Source of the DNA: Hawksworthiomyces lignivorus
Taxonomy: Eukaryota > Ascomycota > Sordariomycetes > Ophiostomatales > Ophiostomataceae
Direction of reading: 5' to 3'
DNA length: 64,000 bases
Assembly: GCA_002917075.1 (NCBI GenBank)
Contig: NTMA01000003.1
Span: forward strand, 1 to 64,000
Each line of letters opens with the position of its first letter. Positions within the stretch are counted from its first letter, which is position 1. Shown in pieces: positions 54,339 through 64,000 of this stretch. Below the pieces are notes generated by a model. It was not told the origin of the DNA. It worked only from the letters and a program-made list of their open reading frames with translations, and did no database searches. The position numbers were made by a program, and so were the translations under genes.

Positions 54339-56984
54339 ATGCGACTGTTGGAAGAGTGCGGCGACGGTGAGATCAGGCTTACGAACCATCTGGATCGCTA
54401 TATACCTAGCTATGCCATATTATCGCACGTTTGGGGCTCAGAAGAGGTCACCTACAGAGACTTAGTTGAGGGGACCGGGAGAGCCAAGAATGGCTACCAG
54501 AAGATCAGGTTCTGCGCAGATCGAGCGAGACGTGACGGCCTAAGATACTTCTGGGTGGACACCTGCTGTATTAATGCATCGGATACCATCGAACTTACAG
54601 AGTCGATAAATTCTATGTTTAGGTGGTACCGCAAAGCTGCTCGATGCTATGTGTACCTTGATGATGTCTCGTTCAAATTCCGGCTGAATAGCGATCAACC
54701 TGAACTCTCTTTGGAGCGAGGGTTTCGAGCGAGCCGATGGTTTACACGGTGCTGGCTGCTTCAAGAGCTCCTTGCTCCGGCGTCGGTTGAATTCTTCACA
54801 AGAGAAGGGATACCGTTCGGCGACAAGAAATCACTAGAACAACAAATTTACGAGATAACCGGGATTCCCATTCAAGCTCTTCGCGGAGAGCCATTATCTC
54901 ACTTCAGCATTGACGAGAGATTTTCATGGGCAGCCACGCGTCAAGCCACACGTGAGGAAGACTTAGCATACAGTCTCCTAGGCATTTTTGATGTCTTCCT
55001 GCCGATGATATATGGGGAGGGACGTGAAAACGCCTTTCGAAGGCTAAAGAAGGAGATCGGGAGCTGGGAGACCCCGCAGGATCCATTGCAACTACGGCCA
55101 CGTTATCGCCACCTCGACGAGGGCAGGTTCCGCATTGTAATTATCAACCCAGGGAAAGACGGAAGTAAAATCACAGGATATATTAGAGAATGTGACTTTC
55201 TCGACTTCCCAGAATACAATGCCTTAAGCTACACCTGGGGTGATGCACCGCCCATCCACCGAATCGACCTCAACTACGAGCCACATTACATACCTCCGAA
55301 TCTTTTCCACGCTCTACAAAGATTGAGGTCGCCCATACACCACGTTTTCCTTTGGGTTGACTTTTTGTGTATCAATCAGTCCGATGAAGCTGAAAAAAGT
55401 GCACAGGTTGAGAGAATGGCAGATATCTACCTAAAGGCAAAGAATGTTTGGATTTGGCTAGGCGAAGAGGGCTGGAAGAGCAAATTAGCAATGGAATTCA
55501 TTCCCGAAGTCAACCACCATAATTTCCAGTGGGATGACTTGTGGTGGAAGAAGGACGAGTTTACCGCATTCAATCACATTCTCGAAAGACCCTGGTTTCG
55601 GCGACGCTGGGTTATCCAGGAAGCTGCTTACTCAGCAAACTCAATTATCTTCTGTGGCGACTGCCAAGTCAAAATGGACGACTTTGCTTGCGCTGTGAGA
55701 CTGGTGCAACAGAGACTTCACGACACACTATTTTCCGTTGACGAAAAGAACGGCTACTCCGATGATTGTCTAGTCAACTTTCGCGACTCGCCAGCGACTA
55801 GGCTGCTCGATATCATTTCAGCCGCTTTTCATAGATCTGCCGAAGGAGCTTTCCTAAGGAGTTGTCGTCGGTTATCTTTGGAGACGCTTGTGGACTTGAG
55901 CTCATTCTGCGAGACGCAAAAGCCACAAGATGCAATTTTTTCTCTGCTAAGCCTTGCTAACGACTTGAAACCACCTTCAAAGCCACATTCAAGAGATTCA
56001 ATTGTTCCAGATTACAAGAGCAACCTATTAGATGTTTTCGCAGATTTTATTTTACATTGCTGTCAGTCAGGTTCTTTAGACATCATATGTCGTCCGTGGG
56101 CGCCACTCTTGTCGTCAGGAACATATTCTACCGATGAACTCAACCGATTTCAGAAGGCAAGAATGTGTTCTTGGCTGACAGCCAGAGACAGCTTTCCATT
56201 TGGCAACTTGGCAGGTATAGCTTATCGGCAGCATAGCAAGCTGCTGGTGGGGAGCAGCCCGAAGCGATTCTATAATGCTCACTATGGCACGATGCCTCAA
56301 GTTCGTTTCGGAAAAATCGAGAATACCAACGCTTGCGACGGATCACTATATGCAAAAGGCATCGTTTTCGGCGAGGTAACTCGAAGGTCGACGAGGATGG
56401 CAAATGGGATTGTAACGAATGAATGTCTTGACATTCTTCGAACGAACGCCTCTGATCAGCTGAGTCTTGTCAATCTCTCGGACGCTGTTTGGCGAAGCCT
56501 CTGTGCGGATCACGACAATAGAGGACATCCCGCGCCGGCAGAATATCGGTCGAGTATTATCAAACTACTTCAGCTCAACCCGGATGCTATTTCAAAAGGG
56601 GCTTACAATAACCAAGTAGAAGTTTTGCCTAGTATTGACGTTGAGGAGCTCCTAGCGACTAAATTGCCAGAAGACGCCAAAGAAGTCCTCAAGGTTATTC
56701 GAGATGTTGTATGGAATCGCCGCACGTTTAGGGGGGAGAGAATTAATGGCAATGGAAACATAGTTGGACTCATTCCTCAACAGGCCAATGTCGGCGATCA
56801 ATTGTGTATTTTATACGGCTGTAGTGTTCCTGTCGTCCTTCGAAAACAAAGGAGAGGAAATAACCAAAATCATTGGCAGTTGGTTGGAGAAGCGTATGTG
56901 TATGGAGCTATGGACGGAGAGGGAATTTCTTCTTTGTCACCAGCAATGCTCGAGTGTGCGGAGTTTGAGTTTCAAATCCGATAG
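54339..56984 (+). CDS. Tandem double-HET domain protein
   Basis: A single 881-codon exon. The N-terminus is a HET-E/HNWD-like heterokaryon-incompatibility domain (residues about 22-150: IPSYAILSHVWGSEEVTYRD, YFWVDTCCIN, RCWLLQELLAP) followed by the usual post-HET segment AYSLLGIFDVFLPMIYGEGRENAFRRL (to about 240). Instead of a NACHT module a second HET domain of the other common type follows (about 292-435: YNALSYTWGDAP, FLWVDFLCINQSD, ADIYLKAKNVWIWLGEEG, RPWFRRRWVIQEAA). The C-terminal 440 residues include LSSFCETQKPQDAIFSLLSLAND and end LVGEAYVYGAMDGEG, as in single-HET proteins. No internal stop at the junction, so it is a true fusion at DNA level. HET proteins trigger non-self-recognition cell death. 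Confidence 0.9.
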   Translation: MRLLEECGDGEIRLTNHLDRYIPSYAILSHVWGSEEVTYRDLVEGTGRAKNGYQKIRFCADRARRDGLRYFWVDTCCINASDTIELTESINSMFRWYRKAARCYVYLDDVSFKFRLNSDQPELSLERGFRASRWFTRCWLLQELLAPASVEFFTREGIPFGDKKSLEQQIYEITGIPIQALRGEPLSHFSIDERFSWAATRQATREEDLAYSLLGIFDVFLPMIYGEGRENAFRRLKKEIGSWETPQDPLQLRPRYRHLDEGRFRIVIINPGKDGSKITGYIRECDFLDFPEYNALSYTWGDAPPIHRIDLNYEPHYIPPNLFHALQRLRSPIHHVFLWVDFLCINQSDEAEKSAQVERMADIYLKAKNVWIWLGEEGWKSKLAMEFIPEVNHHNFQWDDLWWKKDEFTAFNHILERPWFRRRWVIQEAAYSANSIIFCGDCQVKMDDFACAVRLVQQRLHDTLFSVDEKNGYSDDCLVNFRDSPATRLLDIISAAFHRSAEGAFLRSCRRLSLETLVDLSSFCETQKPQDAIFSLLSLANDLKPPSKPHSRDSIVPDYKSNLLDVFADFILHCCQSGSLDIICRPWAPLLSSGTYSTDELNRFQKARMCSWLTARDSFPFGNLAGIAYRQHSKLLVGSSPKRFYNAHYGTMPQVRFGKIENTNACDGSLYAKGIVFGEVTRRSTRMANGIVTNECLDILRTNASDQLSLVNLSDAVWRSLCADHDNRGHPAPAEYRSSIIKLLQLNPDAISKGAYNNQVEVLPSIDVEELLATKLPEDAKEVLKVIRDVVWNRRTFRGERINGNGNIVGLIPQQANVGDQLCILYGCSVPVVLRKQRRGNNQNHWQLVGEAYVYGAMDGEGISSLSPAMLECAEFEFQIR

Positions 56985-57600
56985 TCTAACTTGTCTTCGG
57001 TTCCAGCAGTTTCTTACAGTACAGCACTCGTACTACGGAGTAGTTAGAAAGGACAAATTGGCAAACGTACAGGGACAACCTACCGTAACATGCACACTCA
57101 CGTCCAAATCTTACAAATCCGCTGGACATTCGGCCAACTGTTTGCCCGCCTGGATATAACATCCATCAACCATATACTGTACTCCATAATTCGGTGTTAT
57201 AATGCTATCTCCACTGTAGTTCCTACATTGAAGCTGGTTTCGACCCTTTTGGTATGGTTACGCACCTACCTCTAAAACCATGATTACCGACATATGCAAC
57301 TCCGTAGTCATGTCTATTGTGGACTCGGGAGCCAATAGAGTGGAGAACGTGAATCCTCATTGTCACGAAGTGGACCCGAATAACTGGGGCTTCCCGAAGC
57401 TCGGCGGAAAGATAAAGCTTAAAGCTAGAGGCTGAACCTACACATTGCCAAAACCCTTGAAGCTGTCTCGAAGTTAAAAAGGACATTCTATCTGTTGACA
57501 AGGTTTTTCATATTACACAATTCTATAAAGCAACGGCACTTATCTTCTTTTTTTCCAATTGCCTCGACATCAATATTTGTCCTTTGCCATCCTGCCTGCC
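56985..57600. other. Intergenic
   Basis: 0.6 kb between the HET gene and the MFS exporter. Contains TACGGAGTA and ACTCCGTA motifs; no gene. Confidence 0.45.
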
Positions 57601-59449
57601 ATGGCCCCTATAACAGATGACCTGCATACGCCGATTAGTGGCGGTGATGGAGAAAGCAAAACACCACGCGTCAGTCCTAGCGAGACCTCTACAGAAGTGG
57701 CAGTCGACTCCGGATTTGTTGAGAATATGGCAGACACAAAAGTGCAAGACGACGAGAAGCAACCCAAAAATTCCGTATCCGAACCTTCAGCCGAATATCC
57801 TAAAGGTGGCCGCCTCGTCCTTATCACGATCGCGGTTACTCTGTCTGTATTTCTTGCTGCGCTTGACCAGGTGAGTTTTAATACCAGCGCTGTGCACAAA
57901 TAGACATAAGCTCATTGTCCCGATAGACCATCGTCGGAACGGCTATTCCGAAAATCACGGACGAATTCAAAGGCCTGGACAAGGTCTCGTGGTATGGCAC
58001 TGCATACTTTATGACTTCTGGCGGCTTCCAGTCGTCCTGGGGCAAGCTCCCCAAATATATCTGGCTTAAGAGCTGCTTCCTTGCTGCCATGTTCATCTTC
58101 GAGCTTGGGAGCCTCATCTGCGGTGTCGCACCGTCAGCTGAGGCCTTCATCGTCGGACGCGCCGTAGCAGGTCTAGGCTGCGCAGGTCTCATCACAAGCG
58201 CTATGACTATTATTGCTCTCAGTGTCGAGATAAAGAAGAGGCCAATGTTCCTGGGCCTCATAGGATCTACATACGGCATTGCAGCTGTATGCGGGCCTTT
58301 AATTGGTGGTGCTTTCGCTGACAAGGTGACTTGGCGCTGGTGCTTTTATATCAACCTGCCTATTGGTGGCCTAGCAGCCCTAATCGTCCTGCTCTTCTTC
58401 CGTAACCCGAACCAAGCCAAGCCGATTACCGCCAGTTTACGGGAAAAGATTTCAAATGTCGACTTGGGAGGTGCCGCGCTTGCCATGGGAGCTATCGTAT
58501 CATTGACAATGGCCCTCGAGTACGGCGGACAAACAAAGCCGTGGAACAGCAGCACCGTCATCGGTCTCTTGGTGGGATTTGTGGCGATCGTGATTGCGTT
58601 TGTGGTTTGGCAGCTCTGGCGAGGTGACCGGGCCATGATTCCACCGCGCATCATGAAGAGCTGGCCAATTTGGACCTCTGCTCTCTTCCAGTTCTTTTTT
58701 TCTGGCTCGTATTTCATTTCGCTCTATTATCTGCCGATCTATTTTCAAAGCGTTGACGGTATCAGCCCCATCGCCTCCGGCGTGAGAAACCTCCCCTTAG
58801 TCCTCAGTGTGACGGTTTCCATATTGGCCAGCGGCGTCTGGGTCTCTAAAACAAGTCGCCCTGGGCCTGTAATGGTTCTTAGCTCAGCACTTGCGGCGGT
58901 CTCGTCTGGTCTTTTCTATACATTTGATACGGACACCTCTACCAGCAAGTGGATTGGCTATCAGATCCTTGCTGGCATTGCGTGGGGCTTCGGCTGGCAA
59001 ATGGCCCTCAACACTGTTCAAGCGAAAGCGCAGCCCACGGATATCTCGTCCGTGATGTCGATTAATTTTAGTAAGATTCCAATTAGCCAACCCGGACCCA
59101 ACGCTTGTTTTTCGAGATTGTTAATCTTTTCATAGCTCTCCAAACGTTTGGGGGTGCTTTCGGTCTAGCAGCCGCTCAAAGCGCCTTCGTTAACCGGCTG
59201 ATTGCCACACTAGCATCCACCGCTCCTGATGTCAACGCTAATACGGTTATCTTGACCGGCTCTGCGCAAATTCGCACAGTCTTTCCACCAGACCAGGTAC
59301 CTGGTATTGTGCTTGCGTATATGGCTGGACTTCGACTCGCTTTTGCCTTAATGATCGGGTTTTCTGGAACATCTTTTTTGCTAAGTTTCCTCCAGAGCTG
59401 GAAGCGGCTCCACAGTCGACCGCCTAGCACGAGCAGTGTCGACGCTTAG
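57601..59449 (+). CDS. MFS drug:H+ exporter (DHA2-type, 14 TM)
   Basis: Three exons (57601-57870, 57927-59070, 59136-59449), 575 aa. A 75-residue hydrophilic N-terminus is followed by [33 protein letters not shown], the DHA2 motif D1 across the first splice, then [76 protein letters not shown] (motif C) and [16 protein letters not shown]. The last splice restores [20 protein letters not shown]. Relatives export toxins and fungicides or self-made metabolites. It has no obvious partner here apart from the ABCG gene at the other end of the window. Confidence 0.93.
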
Positions 59450-60934
59450 CTTAGGTTGAAGTTTTGATCCGTCATGATTAGGGTCTAATATCTATTGGCA
59501 CAGAGTGAATAAAATGCAGATAAGTGCACGAGATTTTCTTAGTTTTATAGAATTGTAGATTAATAGATTAGAGGTATTATTGGGATTAATTGCACGAACC
59601 ACTTCTTTTTATTAGAGACTCTGCTCCTATCTTCTAATAGGAAACTAATCCTTCCACGTAAAAGGTTAGCCTTCATGCAGGAGCTGAACTAATGTAGACA
59701 GTATTTAGTCCCTTTCCAGGCAGACTCACTACCAAACATACGTGATTTCAGCCGTCCACTGTCAAACTTGTAACGTCAAAAGACAATGTCATAACGTGCA
59801 CTGACTGCTATTAGCACGAATAGTTTCAATCCTATACCAGCCCAATATAAAACACGAATCTTGTCATGAAGAATTGCCTTTTTTTGAGCATACTCCTGTG
59901 CTGCTTCTGCTTCAGCCTGCTTAGTGGGTGGTGTTGCCCTGCTTTGACCCGCTGAGCGGGTGTGCCTTAGAGTGTCCCTGCAGCACAGCCACAGAGTTTT
60001 TCTTCAGCCTTTGACGAGAGTCAGAAAAGTTTTCTTTATGAATTCCCTGTGCATACGTCTAACCTATGTCCTCGTCCTCGGTTGGTAGGCATGCCGGGCG
60101 GCCCGTCTACTGGGCCCTCAAATCAAAGGATTTGCTTTCGTTAGTCCTTAATAAGTCGTTACTAGTAGCGACATCATTTGCAATTGGCGATGCACAATAC
60201 GGTTTGGTCGTGTTAGGAGTGCGGGTGCGGAAATTACCCAAAGAATTCAACCCAGAGAAACTGAAAAGAGCCTTGATGGTTCACAGATAGCGTGTTTCAA
60301 TTACCATTAGAAATACATTGTAAGAATCTGTGCGACCTGGTAGCAGTAATGTTCGTATGTATCTGCGGAGGTCGCTTCAGTATGAATCATTGAATAATGA
60401 TTTTTTTTATGGATAGAAATTCTTTCATTCTACCACTTTCCGCAAATATTAAAACACCTCGCCATCTTCCTGGAAATTTCCATCGCTGTAGGCATTACCA
60501 ACGTTGATTTTCCTGTGTTTCCTTATTTCCTAGTCATTAAGCATCTACCAGCCTTATGGAGCTAGCCATCGCAGTCCCGGCGAATTAAATTTCACAATCG
60601 AGCGCAATCATGGCGGTGAGAACTGTTTGAGTTCTATCCGGTTCCATCCATCGTAGGACTCAGCACGATTTGTCCATTCCGAGGCTGTAGACGCCCCAAT
60701 ATATGTGGGATAGTGAAGGGAAATAACTGCATTCTATGAACACTTAGTTGTAGCTCTTGGTGCATTCATAGCTGCTGATAGAAAAGGGACGAAGCGAAAG
60801 AAAACGAGACAAGGGCAAGGTAGAAACATGTGCAGATCAGCAGCGTAATCGCCGGTGTTGCATGTAGTAGTCTATTATTGATTACTATTCAAGTGACGCG
60901 CTTGGGTTATTGGTGTTAAATGTCATCTAAGCTG
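59450..60934. other. Intergenic with a dispersed-repeat relic
   Basis: 1.5 kb. A plus-strand 74-codon frame at 60066-60290 has no recognisable motif. Otherwise only the repeat copy at 59831-60000. Confidence 0.5.
59831..60000 (-). repeat. Decayed dispersed repeat, copy 2
   Basis: Reverse complement matches 31997-32162. In this copy the frame stays open for about 75 codons (TLWLCCRDTLRHTRSAG, then KQAEAEAAQEYAQKKAILHDK and a hydrophobic end WAGIGLKLFVLIAVSARY). Copy 1 has stops in the same frame, so this one is the less mutated. Confidence 0.7.
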
Positions 60935-62013
60935 TTACATGTACATGAAAGTAAGAACAATACAAGGAAATACAATGTTCAGCAATACATCAACTCTAGA
61001 CGAGTACGACCCACTTGCACTCGCTGTCTTGGAGGCCTGAGCAGCAGTACCGGTTGCATCTCCTCCAGAACCCGATCCGCGTGTTCCAGAGGTGGCTGCG
61101 TTGCTGACCGCAGCTGCCACACTGGCGGCTGTGATGGTGTAAACGACTCCGTCGCCGCCGTTGGTGTATGAGAAAACGGACCCGCTCGCTGGTGTTGTTA
61201 CAGTACCTTGCCCATTACTGAGAGTTGCTGTTCCGGTCTTCAGAGAGTCGGTGGGCTTATAAAATGAAGAGACCCCATCTAAGGAGTAGGAGAGCGAGGA
61301 AACGCAATCGTACGTATCCAGGTATTCACCACACGAGTCGAATTGTGTATTCAGTTCTGTCTCCAGTTGCTGAACTGTCGAAAGCCCGACAAGCGAGGGA
61401 TCTGTGTCGGGACAGATTTCGACAATGCTATGGAGGCTGTAGTTAGAGCTGGGTGGCCTTTCTGGTCTGCCAGAGGAAGGGTTTTGAGGGGGTTGGCAAA
61501 TTACCTTGAAAATGCACCGCTGATTTCACAACAATTACATCCCTGAATCTCCTGCAGGTTGCTCGCCGCATCTGCAGAATTGGCATTGTTCGAACATGTT
61601 GCCGTCTCCGTGATTGCGTCGTTGATAGCTAGGAATACCTTGCCCAAATTGCACGAGCAGGCGTCCTGAGCATTTTCCGGGGCAGGAAAATAAGGCACAG
61701 GCAGTTTTCCTATCGGGCAGTTGACCAAGTACGAAACAACGTATTCTTGATACTCGCATCCCCAGACCCTGTTCCAACAGAAGGCCGAGAAGCAGTTGTA
61801 GTTTCCGACATAATCCTGGCAGCCACACGCCAGTATTTCTTCCTGGCTTCCGTCACGGTCTGCTTGGCTGATGCAGGACGAGGTCTGTTGATTCACCGTA
61901 TTCTGGCAAGACTGGAATCCGGCTGGATCGGCACAGCCCGTGCCCGTGAGAGTCACATTGGCAGCAGCTACCAGGGACGTTGAGAAGAGGAACAAAAAAA
62001 GTAGCTTCGCCAT
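60935..62013 (-). CDS. Secreted Cys-rich, probably GPI-anchored surface protein
   Basis: Two exons (62013-61505, 61436-60935), 336 aa. A clear signal peptide (MAKLLFLFLFSTSLVAAA) is followed by about 16 cysteines in the first 160 residues: GTGCADPAGFQSCQ, SSCISQ, ILACGCQDYVGNYNCFSAFCWNRVWGCEYQ, VNCPIG, ACSCNLG, ETATCSN, GCNCCEISGAFS, then EICPDTD, SCGEYL and DCVSS. A Ser/Thr/Gly/Ala-rich stalk follows (GTRGSGSGGDATGTAAQASKT) and the chain ends in a hydrophobic segment (VLLNIVFPCIVLTFMYM) after SYSS, fitting a GPI-attachment signal. The Cys pattern is not the 8-Cys CFEM pattern. I do not recognise a characterised family. Start chosen at the ATG opening the signal peptide. Confidence 0.85.
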
Positions 62014-63059
62014 CGTGCCAATACAGTCGGTAGGGATGAAAGGCACAAAACTGCTGCTCTGCTCATGCTCGTAGGCCTCTGAGGCAGGGAGCGACTCGTA
62101 CTTAAAATAATAGAACAGACGGAGCTTTGTCCGTCGTAGAATAATATCCGATATCCACTTTGTTATACGAGTATGCCTCGCCGATGTGTTCAGCTTTGTT
62201 TAGCCTCAACATAGTGCGGAATTTTAAGCATCATTTCATGGTAGTGCGGAAATTGTACCGACACTGCCGGAATTGTCTCTGTCTTCCATCTAAGTTGTCT
62301 GATAGGTCATCCCCTGCTATCGCACCCTAGTTCCGGTGGAGTTGTGGAGCAACCATAAGGCGTAATAACGTAAAGGTATGCTTGTCCTGAGTACGTAGAA
62401 GCCCTTAATAGGTGAACTACATTGGCACTAGTTTAGGGCCACTTCGGGTGTTTCATCTCCAAAGCTTGTCTCGCTTAAAGCTAATCCCATCCGCCTTCTT
62501 CAAATGGTATTTCTACAGTGGGTTGACAAAAATAACGATACAATTTGAAAAACCCTCATCTTCGTCGAACAAACACCACGCCTTCAAATTCAATAACCCT
62601 CTCTGGGTATATCGAATCAAAAAAAAAAAAGCACCAAATAGCATGAAACCTCCCATTGTATTCGAAAAAGTTAGACAACAGGCGCCTTGCTAGCCAAGGT
62701 GGCAGCCTGGCCCCAAGGTTGGCGCACTTTATGACCAAGGGAGGCCAATTCTGCACTACCTATGCATCTTACTTGGTGATAGTATAAGAAGGCTCTAGAC
62801 CAAAAATCCTTTTTTGGTTGTGACCGAAGCGGTAGCTTTGGTGGTTGGGTTGAGCCGAGGAGTCCACCCTCCTCGCTCTCAATGCTGAAGACAGCAAAGT
62901 TTGTTGCAAAAATCGTAAAATAGATGTACTGCAGACATAGGGAAGAAGAATCAATATACGGCCATGAAAAAATTGACAAAACAAAACAAGAAAAACAAAG
63001 GCAAGGAAAGAAGCCAAGAGTACAAAACGGAGATGTCGAGAAAGGAGAACTATATTTAA
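62014..63059. other. Intergenic
   Basis: About 1 kb with poly-A stretches (near 62620) and no supported gene. Confidence 0.45.
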
Positions 63060-63245
63060 TTGGTAAATCGTATCTGGCGCCTCTGGCGGGTGCCGGTCAA
63101 ACAAGTCAACGCTACCGAGAATCCGGTCTTCCGCCCAGTAGCCCACGCCGTCGGCTATGCCGTCCGGGTACTGGCCGTAAGCCGTATACCACGGGTGGAC
63201 AAACAACGTCGGCGGATGGCCGTTCCTCCGGGAGTACAAGGGCAT
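63060..63245 (-). pseudogene. Fragment of the HPWYTAYDQYPDG family
   Basis: About 62 codons in one minus-strand frame read [42 protein letters not shown] and [10 protein letters not shown], close to residues of the pseudogene at 46049-47352. Flanking frames on both sides lose the similarity, so only the core survives. Confidence 0.75.
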
Positions 63246-64000
63246 CGGCTCCGGTCTCCATTGTCATCTCTATGCATACTATTGGTGTGCGCCTCTACCG
63301 ACTGATGCCTCTCACAATGTGTTGGTACAACGTGGCCGTACGCCATCGGATGCGTCGAGGGAGCCTACGGCCGATGTCACCGTTGCTGTCCACACCTTTT
63401 GTTATTCGCCTGGACCTTCCACCCCGACGATTATTCCCCATGTGGCCTAGCCGCAACGATTGCCGCAATGGCATTGTTAGTGTGATTAGCTAGCTTAGCA
63501 GAATTCTACATCAATCATTTGCGAATAGCTAGACGAGTTGTCGCCAAAATTACGAAAATAGGACGGTGAAGCCAAATAGAAAAGACAACGAGATACGACC
63601 AATAGACTCATAAGAGCATTAACACAAAGAGCAAAACAGAGCGATACCAAATCGTTGGCCCTGCAGGGTTGTTTGGACTACATTCGGTACCCCTTCCTCT
63701 TGCCCTTTATAGTATACAACTTTACCGTCTTAGAAGCGGTACATATGTCGGTGTGGCGCAGGCAGAGCCTGCCCTGTGCAGAGGTGCTTAGCACCAGTGC
63801 TGCGAGTGTGCAGCGCCTGTGCTTGACCCTCGAGAGAGAATGACAAGATTCGTGTTTTATAACAATACATTTCTGGGTAAATCCGTTTCATTACCTCACT
63901 TGGAGACTCCAATGCAGCTCTAACAATGACAGGTTGAATTTTTTAAGAAGGGGTTTTTTTTTTGGAATAACATTTACCAACCGTAGTTCAAATTCCGTTT
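63246..64000. other. Right edge, no gene recognised
   Basis: 0.75 kb with short open stretches only; no domain seen on either strand. Confidence 0.45.

Noticed and set aside
60066..60290. 74-codon plus-strand frame
   Set aside because: No motif, no recognisable homologue and repeat-rich surroundings; not supported as a gene.
1..64000. CRISPR arrays, rRNA genes, bacterial operons or ribosome binding sites
   Set aside because: None seen; the intron-bearing genes and split tRNAs show eukaryotic nuclear DNA.

Overview
The window is nuclear DNA of a filamentous ascomycete (Pezizomycotina; perhaps a sordariomycete, which I cannot prove). The signs are short 55-160 bp GT-AG introns, Zn2Cys6 regulators, HET-domain incompatibility genes, MFS/ABCG transporters, intron-containing nuclear tRNAs, and AT-rich repeat relics with C-to-T/G-to-A mutations of the kind left by repeat-induced point mutation (RIP).

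Layout. 0.5-2.5 kb: an ABCG half-transporter. 3.6-7 kb: a graveyard with a LINE relic, decayed partial copies of two genes that are intact or nearly so at 20.8-29.8 kb (an MFS transporter and an NCS1 permease), an unidentified enzyme tail and a probable P450 relic. 7-31.5 kb: a GC-richer, gene-dense block that looks like a nitrogen-compound catabolic cluster. It holds a class III aminotransferase, class II aldolase, haem-dependent oxidative N-demethylase-like protein (DUF3445), Zn2Cys6 regulator, delta-1-pyrroline-5-carboxylate dehydrogenase, a FAD amine oxidase ending in SKL, two allantoate-permease-type MFS transporters (the second damaged), a luciferase-like monooxygenase broken by one nonsense codon, an NCS1 nucleobase-type permease and an Fe(II)/2-oxoglutarate dioxygenase. 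The substrate is unknown; the enzymes fit uptake, oxidation or demethylation, deamination and entry into glutamate.

32.3-45.6 kb: a quinate/shikimate utilisation (qut/qa) cluster. It has a quinate permease, two shikimate/quinate dehydrogenases with different cofactor motifs, 3-dehydroshikimate dehydratase, the AROM-derived repressor QutR and the Zn2Cys6 activator QutA. QutR and QutA diverge from a 321 bp intergenic region. A split tRNA-Thr gene lies inside the cluster. The catabolic 3-dehydroquinase was not found in the window.

46-64 kb: accessory DNA. It holds a multiply frameshifted gene with a second fragment near 63 kb, another sugar-type MFS transporter, a second SKL-ending FAD oxidoreductase, tRNA-Ile, an intronless protein with two HET domains, a 14-TM MFS drug exporter, and a secreted Cys-rich protein with a GPI-type tail. 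A decayed dispersed repeat links 32.0 kb and 59.9 kb.

Exon boundaries were inferred by eye from GT/AG sites, reading phase and remembered family sequence; none is supported by transcripts.
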